Under the pieces are notes generated by a model, which was not told the origin of the DNA, ran no database searches, and saw nothing but the letters and a program-made list of their open reading frames with translations. A DNA stretch of 13,305 nt from Stemphylium vesicarium (taxonomy: Eukaryota; Ascomycota; Dothideomycetes; Pleosporales; Pleosporaceae). The position numbers were made by a program, and so were the translations under genes. This document shows, one piece after another, positions 1-8,225 of this stretch. The stretch lies in assembly GCA_004380135.1 (NCBI GenBank), contig QXCR01000352.1, positions 1 to 13,305 on the forward strand, in the 5' to 3' direction. Every line of letters begins with the position of its first letter. Position 1 is the first letter of the stretch.

Positions 1-1
1 T

Positions 2-166
2 CTAGCTGCTCTAAAGGAGTTTGAGGCGCGTAGTGATGGGAAGAAGCTGAAGACGCGGGTGCGCGCTGAAGGAGGTGAGCCAACTCAAAGGCGCTGCGGG
101 CGGTGCAATCAGACTGGGCATAACGCGCGTACGTGTAAGCAAGGAGTAGAAGCAGACTCTGAATGA
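2..166 (+). CDS. pogo-type DDE transposase, C-terminal end (partial)
   Basis: The frame is open from the window edge to TGA at 164-166 and gives the last 54 residues of a transposase. A basic stretch with the residues RSDGKKLKTRVR is followed by RRCGRCNQTGHNARTC, a CCHC zinc knuckle with the spacing C-x2-C-x4-H-x4-C, and then an acidic end (GVEADSE). A zinc knuckle at the extreme C-terminus is typical of many fungal pogo/Fot1-like DDE transposases, where it probably helps nucleic acid binding. The stop lies about 120 bp before the element's right terminus, as expected. The catalytic DDE core is off the window, so activity cannot be judged. The reading frame shows no RIP stops. Confidence 0.8.
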   Translation, partial: LAALKEFEARSDGKKLKTRVRAEGGEPTQRRCGRCNQTGHNARTCKQGVEADSE

Positions 167-251
167 TATCTTAGGTTGCATTATTCTATACAGGGCCAAA
201 GTAGGCTGTTTTGCGCCAGAATAGGGTGAGTTTGGTGGGGGCTTGGCAAAA

Positions 252-285
252 GTGGCCGGCCAACCCGTGTGGCCGGCCAACCCGT
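252..285 (+). repeat. Doubled 17-bp terminal repeat of the pogo element
   Basis: The 17-bp unit GTGGCCGGCCAACCCGT occurs twice in perfect tandem (252-268 and 269-285) and ends at the transposon boundary next to TA. Such a doubled end is a likely double binding site for the transposase DNA-binding domain (inference). The same period is seen in two other elements of the window. Confidence 0.85.
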
Positions 286-287
286 TA

Positions 288-541
288 GGTACGTTAATAA
301 AGCTATATATATAGGAGTTATAATAAATAACTATAATAATATAGAAGCTCTATATAAGTAACTTTTTTAGAGGAGAATAAGATAACCTAATTCTAACCTA
401 GTCTAGCCCCGTGCTAGAGTGGCCCCACTCTAACCCCGACCCGGGCCGGTGTACCCCCGACCCAACCCCGACTCTGGTCCTTGCAGCCCATGACCCAACC
501 CCAACCTAGCCCGCGGCTGCCCCAACCCATTTGCCAGCCTA
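288..541 (-). mobile_element. hAT-like non-autonomous element, truncated copy
   Basis: This segment matches 3239 to about 3495 in inverted orientation over roughly 250 bp; most differences I can see are transitions. Its clean terminus is at 541 and reads, on the minus strand, TAGGCTGGCAAATGGGTTGG. Inside are several GGTTGGGG/CCCCAACC-like subterminal repeats, as in hAT elements. The other end is missing: the pogo element ending at 285 adjoins it, so it was either split by that insertion or truncated. At 541/542 it abuts the hAT transposase remnant and ends that reading frame. It has no coding capacity of its own. Confidence 0.65.
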
Positions 542-2417
542 TGCGCGTTAAAGTCAACGTCAATCCATGGCTGCGCAAGCTCTTCGAAGTTACGCAGTAG
601 ATACTCAAAGACTGGCAACACTTCGTAGATTGCGCCAAAACTGCTGGCCTTACCGCGACCCTCTAGCCTCTTCGTTGCTATCTGAAGCGGCTTTAGGCAG
701 TTCTGGTACTCTGTAATTGTTGCCCAGTCGCTGGCAGCGAGCCCACCTTGCCTCATCCAAGACGGCACATCCTTGCTAGCGCTGCCGCTGCGCTTTTCGT
801 TAAAAGCAACACTTTTAATATGGTGCTCCATATATCGATCAAAGGCGCCGTGGAGCTTTGTCGCGCGCTCAATAGCGGCATGATACGAGTTCCAGCGGGT
901 GATAACAGGGCGTACAGGTGTGAGGAGTGGAATCTGATCGTCCGCCGGCAGCGCTTTGTTAGCGTCGCGCTGGCAAGCCCGGAAAAGCTCATGCTGCTGT
1001 GGCGTCCTGATGTAGTTGATGACTGCAATTAGTGTGCCTAATTGCCCATGTCGGCGCCACTCATGCATATATAGCTCCTCTGTTCTAAGCTCCTCTGCAG
1101 CGTTGTTATACGAGTCCTTGTCGTCGCCAAAAAGTAGAGCTTGCCTAATAAGATTGATCGTATGAGGGCCGCAGAGGAGACGACGGTGTATAGGATTAAA
1201 GCCGCTATAATCGCGCGTAATTACTATAATTGCGGTGTTATTATTTAACGCGTTATTAAGGATAAAGTAGCTTAATTAATTAGGTATAATACTAAACTCT
1301 CTTAGCGTCTAGATAATAATAGTAGTAATAGCCTCGCCTATAGAAGTTAGCTAGGCTGCGTAGATTATATTTTTAACTTGCCTATATGCGCGCTAGCGAG
1401 TTACGGTAGGCTAATAGGCAAGTCGTGTACGGCACTAGCTACTATAGTAAAATGGTCAACAATCCCAAAGAAGCCGCGCTTCCCGCCCTTGGTCGTCTAG
1501 CCGTTAAAACTCACATGTATTTTGCTTATAGCATCCGATAGGGCGAGGACTATATAAGGTTTTAGCTGCCTAAATAGTCTTATTGCGCACGTTGTAACGC
1601 TGTGAGGACTCTGCCACAACGCCCTCTTGGCCTCTGGGTTGGCAAACTTGATCATTTCGCGTGTTGATTGCCGCGCAATTATTTCTATTGGCATGTTGTT
1701 GTCAACGATCTAAAGCATAAAGGTAAGGCGAAACTGTTGTACGTTAAAGTAACCTAGCGCGTTCGTTGTATGCTGCGAAAACTTAATGCCGCCATTAATC
1801 GCTTACTATAGCGATAGCTGCCCGTAAGTAATTACTACGCTTTTAACGTCGCGATTGCTTAAAAAGCTATAGCCTATAATAGGCCTTTTAAGGTGCTTAA
1901 TAGCAGCAGTAGTTACCTTTATTACGTTATAAAGGCCGCCGCCGAAGGCCTTATAAATATAATAATATTTATACATAAACTATACGCTTTTTAAATTGCT
2001 ACGCTTAACAACACGATAGCTATAGTCGTATATCTAGCTTTTCCTACCTATTAGTCTCTTTATAGCCTTTACAAAGTAGCTAAGGCGCTTCTAAATAACG
2101 CCCTTAAAGTGATTCTTATCCTCGCCCCCGTCCTCCCAAGTTAAGCCGCCGCAGCTCTCCTCTGTAGCCGCTATTGAGGTGGTGGCAGCACGGCTGCCAT
2201 GCTCAGTAGGTGCCGAGATCTGAGCTTCAGGCTGCGACTCTAAGAACTGCGACTCCCACGGTTGCTCTGGCGATAGCGGCGACGATGGCGACGATGGGGA
2301 CGATGGCAACGATGGCGGCGATGGCGACAGGACGTGTTGAGATACGCGCAATCGTTTAGAGGCTTTGGCGTTAGTCGTAGACGCGCACGCGCGCTTCTTC
2401 TGGCTCTTTAGTGGCAT
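542..2417 (-). pseudogene. hAT-family transposase, RIP-damaged and C-terminally truncated
   Basis: Reading the minus strand from ATG at 2417, a Ser/Pro-rich N-terminus (SPSPPSLPSSPSSPSS) is followed by a degraded DNA-binding region. Next come two recognisable blocks of the RNase H-like hAT catalytic domain. Near 1505-1420 the block resembles FNG-stop-TTKGGKRGFFGIV, where a conserved Trp has become TAG. Near 1290-1200 is YFILNNALNNNTA, where family members usually have Asp. From about 1205 to 542 the frame is open and well preserved (NPIHRRLLCGPHTINL, PVRPVITRWNSYHAAIER, WIDVDFNAH). The N-terminal pieces (2417-1497) share one frame and the C-terminal part uses another, so a frameshift lies around 1330-1400. 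The C-terminal hAT dimerisation domain is absent because the element at 288-541 begins right after DVDFNAH. Stops are of the RIP type. The protein cannot be functional. Confidence 0.85.
2281..2325 (-). repeat. 9-bp tandem repeat coding for Ser/Pro residues
   Basis: Five imperfect 9-bp units (GACGATGGC and variants) lie head to tail. Read on the minus strand they encode the repetitive Pro-Ser-Ser stretch of the hAT transposase N-terminus. This is a coding minisatellite, likely variable in length between copies. Confidence 0.7.
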
Positions 2418-2698
2418 TATCGCGCTTTATATAGAGCTTTAAAAATAATAGAGGGGGAGAATATAGTAGTCTTAGGAGTAAACGCGCTACTCTAGAACGC
2501 GATACTCTAGAACGCGATTAGACGGTTTTAGTTTAGCGTAATTAGAGGGATATTAATACCTCTATCCTCTACTTAAAATAGTATAAAAAGTAGGTTAAGC
2601 CTTATTAAGCTATTAAGCCTATAGCTACTATTTTGAAGGCTTGCTCTTTAAGTCTTAGACTGCTTTCTTGACTTGATTATGGCCTCAAGCTATCAAGC
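2418..2698. other. Non-coding 5' region of the hAT element
   Basis: This AT-rich stretch lies between the hAT transposase start and the pogo-type tail. I see no coding frame. Around 2685-2730 the pentamer CAAGC recurs several times, including a 12-bp palindrome CAAGCCGGCTTG at 2716-2727. Clustered short motifs at hAT ends often serve as transposase binding sites, so the 5' end of the hAT element may lie here. That is inference, because no terminus or 8-bp duplication could be identified. Confidence 0.35.
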
Positions 2699-3175
2699 CT
2701 ACAAGCTAAGCCTTTCAAGCCGGCTTGCTTGTTGCGGACTGTGCTCATCTCGAGCTTGATCACCAGCGTGAGCAGCGCTAGCGCGTTTTTGACGCTTGTT
2801 ACTTGGTAAGGTTGCTTGTGAGGCTTTACGATTGCGTTGTTGAGCTTGTTGGGTAGTTTTTTTCTGGTTTTGAGCTTCAACTCTGCGCGCGCGTTCAGCT
2901 GCTTTCCCAGCTCGCTCAAGCTCCTTCGCCTCCTTGAGCCTCTGCCTCTCCACACGCCTCTGCTTGAGCTCAACTTGACGCTGCAGCTGAGCCTCCTTAC
3001 GCTGCTTCTTGGCCTGTGCTTTTTGGAGTTTCTCCTCCGTCTCATCTCGCTCCCGTACTGCTTCTCTAGCTCGAGCCTCACGCAACTTGCAAGGAGACTA
3101 GTAGACAGCGCTACCGTGATACTCCTAGCGCTATTGAATGTTAAGAGCTTTGCCTTTCTTCTTATACTTCTTTTT
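2699..3175 (-). pseudogene. pogo/Fot1-type transposase, C-terminal coiled-coil tail (fragment)
   Basis: On the minus strand from about 3175 the frame reads KKKYKKKGKALNIQ, two stops, EYHGSAVY, a stop, then SPCKLREARAREAV and a long Lys/Arg/Glu/Gln-rich coiled coil (RDETEEKLQKAQAKKQ onwards). This layout is typical of the C-terminal tail of many fungal pogo-type transposases. The stops sit where Gln or Trp is usual (CAA/CAG to TAA/TAG, TGG to TAG), as expected from RIP. The catalytic domain is not visible upstream, since the hAT-like element starts at 3239. The last residues before the stop near 2699 (ERLSL) read into the CAAGC-rich region and are probably not native. It is a different subfamily from the zinc-knuckle transposase at 2-166. 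Confidence 0.7.
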
Positions 3176-3238
3176 ATATTAAAGAGCCTCTTCTAAACTA
3201 TCTAATTTATAATTTAAAAGCTTATTCTAGATAGAGAG

Positions 3239-3703
3239 TAGGCTGGCAAATGGGTTGGGGCAACCACGGGCTAGGTTGGGGTTGGGTTATGGGCTGCAAG
3301 GACCAGAGTCGGGGTTAGGTCGGGGGTACACCAGCCTAGGTCGGGGTTGGGGTAGGGCCACTCTAGTACGGGGCTAGGCTAGGTTAGAGTTAGATTATCT
3401 TATTCTTCTCTAAAAAAAATCGCTTATATAGAGCTTCTATATTATTATAGCTATTTATTATAACTCCTATAAATATAGCTTTATTATAATACGTAGGTAG
3501 CGTAGCTATCTAAATTTATAGCTATTTTTAACTAACTTAACTCTAACCTCTACTAAAGCCTAGCCTATATTTAGTCTTACTTAAGACTAATTTAACTTTA
3601 CTTCTATACTATTACTAATTACCTTAGATTAGTATTAGGTTAGGTTAGAGCCGCTACTAAGACGACCCAACCCCAACCTAACCTAGACCTATTTGCCAGT
3701 CTA
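3239..3703 (+). mobile_element. hAT-like non-autonomous element (MITE), 465 bp
   Basis: The left end reads TAGGCTGGCAAATGGGTTGG and the right end, on the minus strand, TAGACTGGCAAATAGGTCTAGG, giving terminal inverted repeats of about 20 bp with mostly transition differences. Subterminal GGTTGGGG-like repeats lie inside both ends. The interior is AT-rich, with no coding frame. The left ~255 bp is repeated inverted at 288-541. I cannot find a convincing 8-bp target duplication: the flanks are GAGAG on the left and CTCTC on the right, an inverted rather than direct match. RIP may have erased it. The hAT assignment rests on the end style only. Confidence 0.55.
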
Positions 3704-3830
3704 CTCTCGCTGTGCATCTTTCTATGTGCTTTACTAATTCCGCTCTTATTATAAGTCAAGTAACTACTAGGCGCGTCCTATATCTTTATTTAAGCCCTAA
3801 ACACCTTAGTAGTAACGTAATAACGTGCAT

Positions 3831-3864
3831 AGCAAGCGAGTCGGTCAAGCAAGCGAGTCGGTCA
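3831..3864 (+). repeat. 17-bp terminal tandem repeat, 2 copies
   Basis: The unit AGCAAGCGAGTCGGTCA is present twice without mismatch (3831-3847, 3848-3864), eight bases inside the left terminus of the TA-flanked element. It is the counterpart of the five-copy array at 8131-8215. Confidence 0.9.
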
Positions 3865-4085
3865 CCCTATTTTACTAAGGAAAATCAATAATCTAAGGCT
3901 TAATAACTCTAGATCTACTAATTAGATCTCTTTAAAACTTTAATTTAAGGTTTCTATATATAGATAGTTTTATATACTAGAGTCTTAGTACGCTAGGCCT
4001 AAAAAAGAAGAAGTTTTAGTTTTTTACTAGAGGAATTTAGCGTGTTTTTTTTAAAACTTAATAGCTCTTACTTGTTACGACCCGA

Positions 4086-4373
4086 TGTAACGAGGCTACC
4101 TCCCTCGTTACAGCTACAGCCAAGACTAGACTCGGAGTCAACCCCAAGTCGCTTCGGACCTAATCCTAACTTAGTTCTAACTTAGCCCTCTCTAGCCTAT
4201 ATATATTTAAGCCTACTATTTCTTAGATATAGATAGATAGTTTTCTATAATTCTTTTATATAAGACCTATAAGTATTAATAGATCTTAGATTATAATTCT
4301 TTTACGTACTCTTATATACCTCTAAGTAAGACTATACTAAGTTTAGATCTCTTATCTTACCTACATTATTATA
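4086..4373 (+). repeat. 5' LTR, 288 bp
   Basis: It aligns without gaps to 7259-7546 from TGTAACGAGGC to the RIPed end TTATTATA, which corresponds to TCGTTACA in the other copy. The first ~100 bases keep their C and G, while the last ~100 have many C-to-T and G-to-A changes relative to the 3' LTR. Confidence 0.9.
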
Positions 4374-5099
4374 TTATTATAGAAAACTTATTTTAGCTAG
4401 TAATAGCCTCTTAATAATATTATACTACTATTTATTTTATTCTAATACGCCTCTAATTTAGTTTAGAGGTAAATATAGTTACTACTACTAATTATTTAGT
4501 ATAGATAGAATTCTATTAACCTTTTATTAACTAAAGTATTTAGGTTTAGAATTTATTATCCTCTTATAATAGTATTATCTTTAGAAAAGCCGCATAGATT
4601 ACGCTAAGATAGAAACTTAGAGACTATTAATAACCTACTAGAATTAAAGCTAACTACTAATACTTAGTAATTTAATAAAACTATTAGGTCTAGTAAGATC
4701 TATAAGAAATTTAGTTTAGAGAATTACCTCTAAAAAGAATTAAGCTAAAATATTAGCTATAGTCCCTACTAATCTTACCTCTAATTTAGAAGTAAGCTAG
4801 AAAGAAGAAATTAAAATAACTAATAATACTAATAAGCTACTTAAAGAAATTAAAAGGCTCTAAACTTAAGTTAGTTATTTAATATAAGAATATTTTATTC
4901 TACCTATTACTAAATTAGCTCTAATAATTACTTAATAATCTTATAATATCTCTAGAGTAAGATTCTAGTCTAAGTCTTTCTTATTATCTAAAGTAAAATT
5001 ATCTAAATATATACTAATAATTAACTATCTTACTAATAGGAAGGAATCTACTTTCCGCTAATAGTAGGCCTTAATTAAGAATTGATTAGATATTAACTT

Positions 5100-6914
5100 A
5101 GACTACTACTAGAGTAAATAAGCTAAAATAGCCCTAATTTAGAGATATATATCTAGTTTAGTAAAAGAGTACCTAGAGCCCTAATACTTATCTAAAATAG
5201 ATAATTAATAGTTTAAGAACGCTAAGGAAATAATTAACTTACTTAAGTTATTTTTTATCTCTAGAAATAAGTAAGTAGAAAGTAGATTAGTATTCTATTA
5301 TTTATAGATAGAAAAAGAAGAAACCTTTACCTCTTTTAAGGTAAAGTTTCTTAGTATAGCTATTAAGAGATTTATATTTAAATTAGAGTAGTTCTTTTAT
5401 CTTTAAAAAAAGATTATACCTTTACTATAGATACCTAACTTAGGCTTTTAACGCTTCTAAAAAAATAAATTTATACTAATAATAGAGTATCTTACTACCT
5501 TTAATATAAAGCGACGTAATATCCTACCTACTACTACTTTAGATTATAGTAAGACCTCTTACTACTAAGGCTCTAAAAAGAGACTAATACTACTATTAAC
5601 CTAATCTATAGTATAAGTAATAGAGTAGCCCTAACTACTAACTATAGGATTACGTACGACACCGTTCTAAGCCTCCTCTAGTATTAATAGAGCTCTCTTA
5701 CGTACTCTTACTTCTTAACTATATCTATTATTAGGTGCTTATTATAATTATAGGAAGACTAATTATTTTTCTAAGAATTACTTTACGCCTTATATAAGAG
5801 AGATTAGAATAGAAATTAAAAAGTAAGAGTTTATAAACGCAACTAAGTTCGCCCTAGATACTAACTAGTTAGGAAATAAAGATGTCTAAAAAAACTCTCT
5901 ATCTTAGGCTAGAATAAGTATAACCTAGCTAATATAAACTTATTAAACTTATTTAGAGAAAAGTATTTTTATATCTTAACTATACTCTACTTACGTAGTT
6001 ATAGTATTAAGTTAAACTCTCTTATTAATATAGGCGTATAAGAATTCCTATTTTTAAACTTATTTATTATTTAGCCTTTATCTAAATCTCTCTAAGTACT
6101 AATTTAATGTCTTCTATTTAAAATCTTAGTTAAAGGTTTTTAAGATTAGATTTAGATACCTATAGATAGCTATATCTAACTTTATATAAGAATTAATAGC
6201 TAAACTATTTATAATTACTTATTTATTATTATAGACTTAGGTTTATAGAATTATATTATTAGTATTAAGTAGCTTAGATAATTCTAACTTTAGCTTAATA
6301 TATATTAGAATCGTTTTCTCTAGCTAAAAGAATACCCTACTATTTATAATATAGCCCCGCCCTTTCTTATAACTCTAGTATAACTAAAGTCTAGCTAGAA
6401 TATAAAACTAGATATCGCTCGCCGCGACGCCTTATAGGAACAAGACGAGGCACGCAGGAACTAGAGTCTATTAATTAACTAGATTCGAGGAATTCTGAGA
6501 GTACCTAAGCTAAGGGATATTATTCCTTACCCTACCAACCGCCTCCAAAACCTCCGCCAAACCCGCCGCCTACTCGTCATCGCCGTTAGAAAGTTCCTAG
6601 TACGCCTCTAGTTTTTAAAGTAGAACCGTAAACTCCTTACTAACATAAATTAGAATCTAAAGTAAGTAAGCTAAAGCCCTATAGACTAGTACTAAATACT
6701 TACTAAGTTATATAAACCCTTCTACTTAGTATAGTACGCGCACTTCTTGGATCCCCGCGAGGCAAACCGATACTCGACAATATGGCCTCTCGCCATGGCC
6801 TTGGCCGCCCGAAGGCACATGACCCGGTGGGCCGCCAGCAGCGCTCCGACAGGGCAGCGCACAGGCATAGTGTGTGTGTGTGTGTTATGGTGGTGTGAGA
6901 TCTATATAGAGTAA
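5100..6914 (+). pseudogene. Gag-protease polyprotein of the LTR element, RIP-inactivated
   Basis: From about 5140 a plus-strand frame full of stops still shows a retrotransposon Gag domain (FKNAKEIINLL at 5212-5244, then KEETFTSFKVKFLS). At 5740-5781 in the same frame lies a former CCHC zinc knuckle in which all four metal ligands read as Tyr (Y-x2-Y-x4-Y-x4-Y). The protease follows in another frame: LINIGV at 6021-6038 aligns with the retropepsin active-site motif, Asp now Asn. A downstream block resembles IIIDLGL...YII near 6226. After a GC-richer linker (LRQTRRLLVIAV) the frame ends at TAA 6912-6914. The frame change between knuckle and protease lies roughly within 5880-5960 and may be an old programmed shift or damage. 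Upstream, 4374-5100 should hold the Gag N-terminus, which I could not resolve. Confidence 0.7.
6735..6900 (+). other. GC-rich, apparently unmutated patch with a (TG)n run
   Basis: In the middle of a strongly AT-rich retroelement, about 165 bases keep ordinary composition and an open frame (FLDPREANRYSTIWPLAMALA) that continues the protease frame. It ends in a TG microsatellite at 6871-6885. It may be a stretch not shared with other copies of the element and therefore not a RIP target (inference). Confidence 0.5.
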
Positions 6915-7246
6915 GTAACTAAAACCTATTAGAGTAAAAGAACGTATATATATTATTGTCGTAAAGGATAAAGAAAGAAGGGCTTAAGAATAGAGAGAAG
7001 AATATAGAAGTAGCTAAGCTATAGAACGATTAATATTTAATACTATTTTTACCTTAATATTTAATACTACCTTTACCTTAATATTTAACGCTGCCTTTAT
7101 CTAAATATTTAACGCTACCTTTACTTAGATTTTAGCTAAATACTAGCTCTTTAAGATATTAAACTATATATAGACTTAATATATAATAATTAAAGGATAA
7201 TCTCTACTAAAATAATATTAAATAAATAGGGATATTCATTTTCTAT

Positions 7247-7255
7247 AGAGAGGGG
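7247..7255 (+). other. Polypurine tract
   Basis: The purine run AGAGAGGGG lies three bases before the 3' LTR start at 7259, the usual place of the plus-strand primer in LTR retrotransposons. Confidence 0.6.
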
Positions 7256-7258
7256 TAA

Positions 7259-7546
7259 TATAATAAGGCTACCTCTCTTATTATAGCTATAGCTAAGACT
7301 AGACTTAGAATTAACCCTAAGTTACTTTAGACCTAATTCTAATTTAGTTTTAACTTAGCTCTCTTTAGTCTATATATATTTAAGCCTACTATTTCTTAAA
7401 TATAAATAAGTAGTTTTCTATAATTCTTTTATATAAGACCTATAGGTGTTAATAGATCTTAGGTTATAGTTCTCTCACGCACTCCTATATGCCTCTAAGT
7501 GAGACCACGCCGAGTTCGGATCTCTTGTCTTGCCTGCGTCGTTACA
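7259..7546 (+). repeat. 3' LTR, 288 bp
   Basis: This is the gapless partner of 4086-4373. Here the damage is the other way round: the first part is RIPed (start TATAATAAGG for TGTAACGAGG) and the last ~90 bases, from about 7460 to the end TCGTTACA, are intact. The duplication CCCGA follows. Confidence 0.9.
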
Positions 7547-7567
7547 CCCGAAGTCAAAACGCTTACG

Positions 7568-7600
7568 ACCACGCCGCAACCACGCCGCAACCGCGCCGCA
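7568..7600 (+). repeat. 11-bp tandem repeat, 3 copies
   Basis: The unit ACCACGCCGCA occurs at 7568-7578 and 7579-7589, with a one-base variant at 7590-7600. It lies in the GC-rich part of the solo LTR. A CACGTG-centred 12-bp palindrome (AGTCACGTGACT) follows at 7646-7657. Function is unknown. Confidence 0.7.
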
Positions 7601-8130
7601 CGAGCAAAACCAGGATGGCGATCCTGCAAAACGCTGACTATCAGTAGTCACGTGACTAATCACTGCGCTAAGGACTATCGCTAGAAGCGATCACGACTAC
7701 CGCAACTATTACTAGAAGTAATTATAACTATTATAACTATTACTAAGAGTTATACCTTACTATTATTAGGAGTTACTATAACTATTATATAAGTATATAG
7801 CTACTAGATAGCATACTCTTATAGTTACTATATTTAACTTTAAAATCTAAGAATTAGTACTTAATTCTTAAACTCTTAAGTTATTTATTAATCTCTATAT
7901 TATACTTAACTTATTTTTGTCTATTACGCGCCTAGCTTATTCCCGAGAACTAACCCTAGGACCCTCTAAGGACGGACCTTCACATTACTATATCAAGCTT
8001 AGCATACTAAGATTTAAGTAAATAAAACTATCTATATATAAGAACCTTAACTCAAAGTTTTAAAGAGATCTAATTAGTAGATCTAGAGTTATTAAGCCTT
8101 AGATTATTGATTTTCCTTAGTAAAATAGGG

Positions 8131-8215
8131 TGACCGACTCGCTTGCTTGACCGACTCGCTTGCCTGACCGACTCGCTTGCCTGACCGACTCGCTTGCCTG
8201 ACCGACTCGCTTGCT
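8131..8215 (-). repeat. 17-bp terminal tandem repeat, 5 copies
   Basis: The unit TGACCGACTCGCTTGCY is repeated five times exactly in register (5 x 17 = 85 bp), the inverse complement of the two-copy array at 3831-3864. The units differ only at their last base (T or C). The terminus TATGCACGT and TA duplication follow. Confidence 0.9.
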
Positions 8216-8225
8216 ATGCACGTTA

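Larger units (their letters stand above)
1..285 (+). mobile_element. Right end of a pogo/Fot1-type DNA transposon
   Basis: This is the 3' part of a cut-and-paste element whose left part lies outside the window. It contains the end of the transposase (to 166), a short untranslated stretch and the right terminal inverted repeat. The repeat ends at 285 and is followed by TA (286-287), the target duplication expected for Tc1/mariner/pogo elements. The terminus, read inwards, starts ACGGGTTGGCCGGCCAC. Unlike most elements here it shows no RIP damage, so it is probably young. It seems to have inserted into the hAT-like element at 288-541, because the sequence just after the TA resembles the matching part of the inverted copy near 3490. 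The left end cannot be checked here. Confidence 0.75.
4086..7546 (+). mobile_element. Short Gag-protease LTR retrotransposon, heavily RIPed
   Basis: Two direct 288-bp LTRs (4086-4373 and 7259-7546) bound a 2885-bp interior. The best-preserved ends read TGTAACGA and TCGTTACA, an 8-bp inverted pair, and the target duplication CCCGA is intact at 4081-4085 and 7547-7551. The interior carries remnants of a Gag domain, a zinc knuckle and an aspartic protease on the plus strand. I find no reverse transcriptase, RNase H or integrase, and there is no space for them. A purine run precedes the 3' LTR. No TGG-type primer binding site is evident after the 5' LTR, but RIP may have destroyed it. It is probably a non-autonomous Ty3/Gypsy-like element (inference from the Gag-protease style). 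Confidence 0.85.
4073..7984. mobile_element. Solo LTR (446 bp) split by a younger LTR retrotransposon
   Basis: The two pieces, 4073-4085 and 7552-7984, join into one sequence that begins TGTTACGACCCGA and ends GGACCTTCACA, with the TG...CA ends of an LTR. It is flanked by the direct duplication TTACT at 4068-4072 and 7985-7989. No internal retroelement sequence belongs to it, so it is a solo LTR left by recombination between two LTRs. The right piece has a GC-richer part to about 7680 and an AT-rich, probably RIPed part beyond. A TATATAAG motif near 7787 may be its TATA box if the plus orientation is right; orientation is not certain. Confidence 0.7.
3823..8223. mobile_element. Tc1/mariner-type TIR element, interrupted by nested LTR insertions
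   Basis: The left terminus ACGTGCATAGCAAGCGAG begins at 3823 and its reverse complement ends at 8223. TA duplications flank it at 3821-3822 and 8224-8225. The inverted repeats run about 190 bp inward (to the GTATGCTAAGC-like motif), apart from a copy-number difference in a 17-bp tandem unit. Without the nested insertions (4073-7984 plus one 5-bp duplication) the element is about 480 bp, almost all inverted repeat, with no room for a transposase. It is therefore a MITE or fold-back type element that needs a transposase in trans. The TA target and 17-bp end repeats fit the pogo/Tc1 superfamily. Confidence 0.8.

Noticed and set aside
11..280. Minus-strand frame of 89 residues at the left edge
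   Set aside because: It lies antisense to the zinc-knuckle transposase end and runs through the terminal repeat; it has no protein features.
748..1032. Plus- and minus-strand frames at 748-1032
   Set aside because: They are shadows of the well-conserved hAT transposase frame on the minus strand (542-1205).
2837..3196. Leu-rich plus-strand frame resembling a membrane protein
   Set aside because: It is the antisense of the Lys/Glu/Gln-rich coiled coil; reverse-complementing such codons gives Leu/Phe/Ser runs.
3239..3703. Target duplication GAGAG/CTCTC of the hAT-like element
   Set aside because: The flanks match only in inverted orientation and hAT elements make 8-bp direct duplications, so this does not prove the ends.
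7646..7657. CACGTG palindrome as a functional E-box
   Set aside because: It lies in a solo LTR with no adjacent gene; a single 12-bp palindrome is weak evidence.
7475..7684. Overlapping open frames on both strands near 7475-7684
   Set aside because: They run across the 3' LTR end and the target duplication into the solo LTR; openness reflects GC-rich sequence, and no protein family is recognisable.
8131..8215. CRISPR-like regular repeats
   Set aside because: The 17-bp units are contiguous without spacers, lie at a transposon end and have an inverted partner at 3831-3864. The sequence is also eukaryotic.
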